The position numbers were made by a program, and so were the translations under genes. The notes below the pieces were generated by a model. It worked only from the letters and a program-made list of their open reading frames with translations, searched no databases and had not been told where the DNA came from. Positions 61,921 through 64,000 of a stretch of 64,000 bases of DNA are shown here, one piece after another. The stretch is taken from NCBI RefSeq assembly GCF_003863355.1, contig NZ_QQWG01000001.1:62001-126000 (forward strand), written 5' to 3'. Each line of letters begins with the position of its first letter. Within the stretch, counting starts at the first letter, position 1. The stretch is from Ancylomarina euxina. GTDB taxonomy: Bacteria; Bacteroidota; Bacteroidia; Bacteroidales; Marinifilaceae.

Positions 61921-62793
61921 ATGCAGATTGAAGCTAGTGATATCCTTTTTGTAATCAACCCGAATTCAGGCTCACAAAAGCCAGATGCTATTATCAAACA
62001 ACTGAAGAGTAATGGTCATAAAATTGACTATGTTTTGACTCAAAGCCTTGAAGAATTTAATGAACTTTGGGCTGAAAGAGTTGATAATTATAAAGTGGTT
62101 GTAATTTGTGGTGGCGATGGTAGTGTGAATTGCACACTTAAACATTTAGTTGCAAAAGAAAACATTATTCTTGCTGTTTTACCTAATGGTTCGGGGAATG
62201 GTTTTGCTCGTGAGCTTGGTTTTACGAGCAATGTTGAAAACCTGATTTCAAAGATGTTAAGAGGGGAAGTTCGGAAGGTAGATATAACCGAGATTAACGA
62301 TGATTACTCAATAAATGTAGCGGGGTTAGGTTTCGATAGTTATGTAGCCTCACTCTTTGATGGGAGCAAGTTTCGTGGTCTTAAGAAGTACATTTACTGC
62401 ACCATAAAAGGCTTATTTTCATACAAACCAATTTCTGTGGAATTGTTCCTTGGACAAGTTAAAGTAACAGGCGATTTTTGGGGTGTCTATTTGGCTAATA
62501 CCAGACAGTTTGGTAACAATGCCATTATTGCTCCCGAAGCTAAATATGATGATGGTTTGCTCGAGGTGGTATTGATGAAGAAGTACCCATTGATTTTAGC
62601 TCCCATTGTTGTATATAAAATGTTTACCGGTAAGTTTAAGAACTCCAAATACATGACTTATATTAGAGCCAGTGAGTTGCTTATTAAGTCAAATTCAAAA
62701 ACTTATCACGTTGATGGTGAGCCTAGATTGATGACTGAAGATTTAAAGGTTTCTTTAAAAAAGCAGCAAATCAAACTAATTAAAATGGACTAA
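61921..62793 (+). CDS. Diacylglycerol kinase family lipid kinase (YegS/DgkB type)
   Basis: 290 residues in the DAGK catalytic fold. The nucleotide-binding loop is ICGGDGSVNCTLKHL (about 64-78), and the second glycine-rich motif LPNGSGNGFARELG is at about 95-108. The C-terminal beta-rich half (FDGSKFRGLK, NARQFGNNAIIAPEAKYDDGLLEVVLM) completes the fold. The enzymes phosphorylate diacylglycerol or related lipids at the membrane; the exact lipid is unknown. Ends in a bidirectional terminator shared with the convergent Sua5-type gene. Confidence 0.9.
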   Translation: MQIEASDILFVINPNSGSQKPDAIIKQLKSNGHKIDYVLTQSLEEFNELWAERVDNYKVVVICGGDGSVNCTLKHLVAKENIILAVLPNGSGNGFARELGFTSNVENLISKMLRGEVRKVDITEINDDYSINVAGLGFDSYVASLFDGSKFRGLKKYIYCTIKGLFSYKPISVELFLGQVKVTGDFWGVYLANTRQFGNNAIIAPEAKYDDGLLEVVLMKKYPLILAPIVVYKMFTGKFKNSKYMTYIRASELLIKSNSKTYHVDGEPRLMTEDLKVSLKKQQIKLIKMD

Positions 62794-62810
62794 ACTCTAT
62801 ACTAAAATAG

Positions 62811-62846
62811 AACAAGCCCTTAACTCAATTGAGTTAAGGGCTTGTT
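62811..62846. terminator. Bidirectional 36-bp palindrome terminator
   Basis: AACAAGCCCTTAACTCAA (62811-62828) is the perfect complement of the next 18 bp (62829-62846), flanked by A-rich sequence on one side and T-rich on the other. It separates the lipid kinase from the convergent Sua5/YrdC-type gene. Confidence 0.9.
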
Positions 62847-62871
62847 TCTGTTTAATGGAATATTCTTGGGC

Positions 62872-63435
62872 TTATTCCCGAATAACTTGAACTCCCCAAT
62901 CGGCACCAATTTTAATAATACTAGATGCCTGTGCTTTTGTCATATCATCCTGACGATATTCAACGACATAATCAACAGCATCGATGATAGCCTGATTAAT
63001 TTCAGAGAAGTTCTGAGCAGGAGCATCACCGCTGATATTTGCAGAGGTCGAAACAATAGGTTTACGAAAACGCTGAATCAACTGTTGAGTAAAGGCTTCC
63101 TCTGTAATTCTAATTCCAATACTGCCATCAGAATTAATCAGGTTTTTGGCTAAATTTTTAGCATTAGAATAAATGATAGTCATGGGTTTATCCGTGACAT
63201 CAATTAGATCTAAAGCAATTTCAGGAACTTCATCAACGTATGAGTTTAAGCGATTAGGATTCTCCATAAGTACCAACATGGACTTTGAATCCTCACGTTT
63301 CTTAATCTCATAGACGCGCTTAACAGCTTCTTCATTGGTTGCATCACAGCCAATTCCCCAAATTGTATCTGTAGGATAAAGGATGATTCCACCATTTTTA
63401 AGAACCTCCAAAGCTTTTTTTATATCGTTATGCAT
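62872..63435 (-). CDS. Threonylcarbamoyl-AMP synthase (Sua5/YrdC/YciO family)
   Basis: Forms threonylcarbamoyl-AMP, the first step of t6A modification at position 37 of tRNAs that read ANN codons. 187 residues, the YrdC-domain-only form. Substrate-binding motifs are YPTDTIWGIGCDA (about 20-32), KKREDSKSM and PIVSTSANISG (about 134-144). The family also has YciO members of unknown role, and this length does not exclude that, but the motifs fit the synthase. Convergent with the lipid kinase, and 84 bp downstream of dapD on the same strand. Confidence 0.88.
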   Translation of the reverse strand: MHNDIKKALEVLKNGGIILYPTDTIWGIGCDATNEEAVKRVYEIKKREDSKSMLVLMENPNRLNSYVDEVPEIALDLIDVTDKPMTIIYSNAKNLAKNLINSDGSIGIRITEEAFTQQLIQRFRKPIVSTSANISGDAPAQNFSEINQAIIDAVDYVVEYRQDDMTKAQASSIIKIGADWGVQVIRE

Positions 63436-63519
63436 AATAAAGTTTTAAGTACTTAATAAGTGACTAAAGTCTAATAACTTTAGGTCTTTGAACTTTAAAT
63501 ACTTTAAGTATTTTTAGAG
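63436..63519. repeat. Degenerate CTTTAAATACTTTAAGT word repeat between dapD and the Sua5-type gene
   Basis: The 84-bp gap is built of related words (AAGTACTTAATAAGTG, CTAAAGTC, CTTTAGGTCTTTG, CTTTAAATACTTTAAGT). It is one of several degenerate-word gaps in the window; no terminator is clear. Confidence 0.4.
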
Positions 63520-64000
63520 TTAAACGGCAACGTTGTACTCACGCAGAGCGTCATTTAGTGATGTTTTTAGATCGGTTGATGCTTTACGCTTACCGATGAT
63601 CAATGCGCAAGGAACCTGATATTCACCAGCAGGGAATTTCTTTGTTCTTGTACCAGGAATCACAACTGAACGAGCAGGAATAAAACCATCATACTCAACT
63701 GGTTCTTCACCAGTAACATCAATAATTTTAGTTGATTTGGTTAAAACAACATTTGCCCCTAATACAACTTCTTTTTCAAGGTGCACACCTTCTACAACAA
63801 TACAACGCGAACCAATGAAACAATTGTCTTCAATAATAACCGGAGCTGCCTGAATTGGTTCTAAAACGCCCCCAATACCAACACCACCACTTAGGTGAAC
63901 ATGCTTTCCAATTTGTGCACAAGAGCCAACTGTTGCCCATGTATCAACCATGGTTCCTTGATCGACATAAGCACCAATATTAACATAGGAAGGCATCATC
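63520..64000 (-). CDS. dapD: Tetrahydrodipicolinate N-succinyltransferase, C-terminal part
   Basis: The 3' end of dapD; the 5' end lies beyond base 64000. The visible 160 residues are the left-handed beta-helix (LbH) and C-terminal parts: hexapeptide repeats such as [17 protein letters not shown] and [18 protein letters not shown], then the succinyl-CoA-binding tail ([18 protein letters not shown]). Full-length enzymes have about 270 residues, so roughly 110 are missing. It makes N-succinyl-2-amino-6-ketopimelate in lysine and diaminopimelate synthesis. Confidence 0.95.
   Translation of the reverse strand, partial: MMPSYVNIGAYVDQGTMVDTWATVGSCAQIGKHVHLSGGVGIGGVLEPIQAAPVIIEDNCFIGSRCIVVEGVHLEKEVVLGANVVLTKSTKIIDVTGEEPVEYDGFIPARSVVIPGTRTKKFPAGEYQVPCALIIGKRKASTDLKTSLNDALREYNVAV

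Noticed and set aside
1-64000. tRNA, rRNA or prophage genes
   Set aside because: I looked for cloverleaf-type and T-loop sequences and for phage structural genes and saw none. A tRNA scan would be decisive.

Overview
The window is AT-rich, gene-dense chromosomal DNA from a free-living member of the Bacteroidota. It most resembles the Marinifilum/Labilibaculum/Ancylomarina type of Bacteroidales, but the genus is an inference from gene content. The evidence is families largely confined to that phylum (DUF4175, DUF4292, inactive-LytM EnvC next to them), weak Shine-Dalgarno sequences, and several -7 boxes of the form TAnnTTTG upstream of genes. I see no rRNA, tRNA, CRISPR array or prophage. One end is cut inside a four-helix-bundle protein gene and the other inside dapD.

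Layout. 1-5.5 kb: end of a four-helix-bundle gene, an HlyD-type adaptor, a ROK sugar kinase, a small unknown protein, a 0.7 kb AT-rich gap, a DUF3187 outer-membrane-type protein and YccF. 5.5-20.5 kb: a two-component system (NtrY-like kinase plus NtrC-like sigma-54 activator) diverges from a MacA-like adaptor, a MacB/LolD-type ATPase and four large FtsX/MacB permeases in tandem. The shared control region holds a near-perfect palindrome and a sigma-54-like -24/-12 element. A 156-bp relic of a fifth permease is joined to the end of the ATPase gene.

20.5-34.5 kb: a structured intergenic region, a flippase, dut, a sugar nucleotidyltransferase, then a tightly packed envelope and housekeeping run: TPR protein, DUF4292 lipoprotein, EnvC-like activator, DUF4175 protein, RsbW-like ATPase, ybeY, mnmG. 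A parS-like palindrome begins at the base after the mnmG stop codon. 34.6-41.5 kb: ade, uvrC, lplA (reverse), dtd, a MazG-like pyrophosphohydrolase whose start codon ends an eight-copy heptanucleotide repeat, and deoC. 41.8-50.4 kb: an orphan PAS histidine kinase, polyprenyl synthase and PAP2 phosphatase (both reverse), an ArsR-type regulator, queD, a degenerate HD-domain protein and polA. 50.6-64 kb: a methyltransferase, an exonuclease III, a RAYT-type transposase carrying REP-like palindromes inside its coding sequence, an AsmA/DUF748 protein, dnaE, trxA, a DUF58 protein, a YwqK-like lipoprotein, a lipid kinase, a Sua5/YrdC-type enzyme and dapD.

Most genes are ordinary core functions (replication and repair: polA, dnaE, uvrC, xth; tRNA and translation quality: mnmG, ybeY, dtd, Sua5; nucleotide hygiene: dut, MazG, ade, deoC; envelope). 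The accessory signals of most interest are the sigma-54-controlled multi-permease exporter and its recombination scar, the parS-like sites, the RAYT/REP module, the heptanucleotide repeat at a start codon, and several families of degenerate short-word repeats that fill intergenic gaps.
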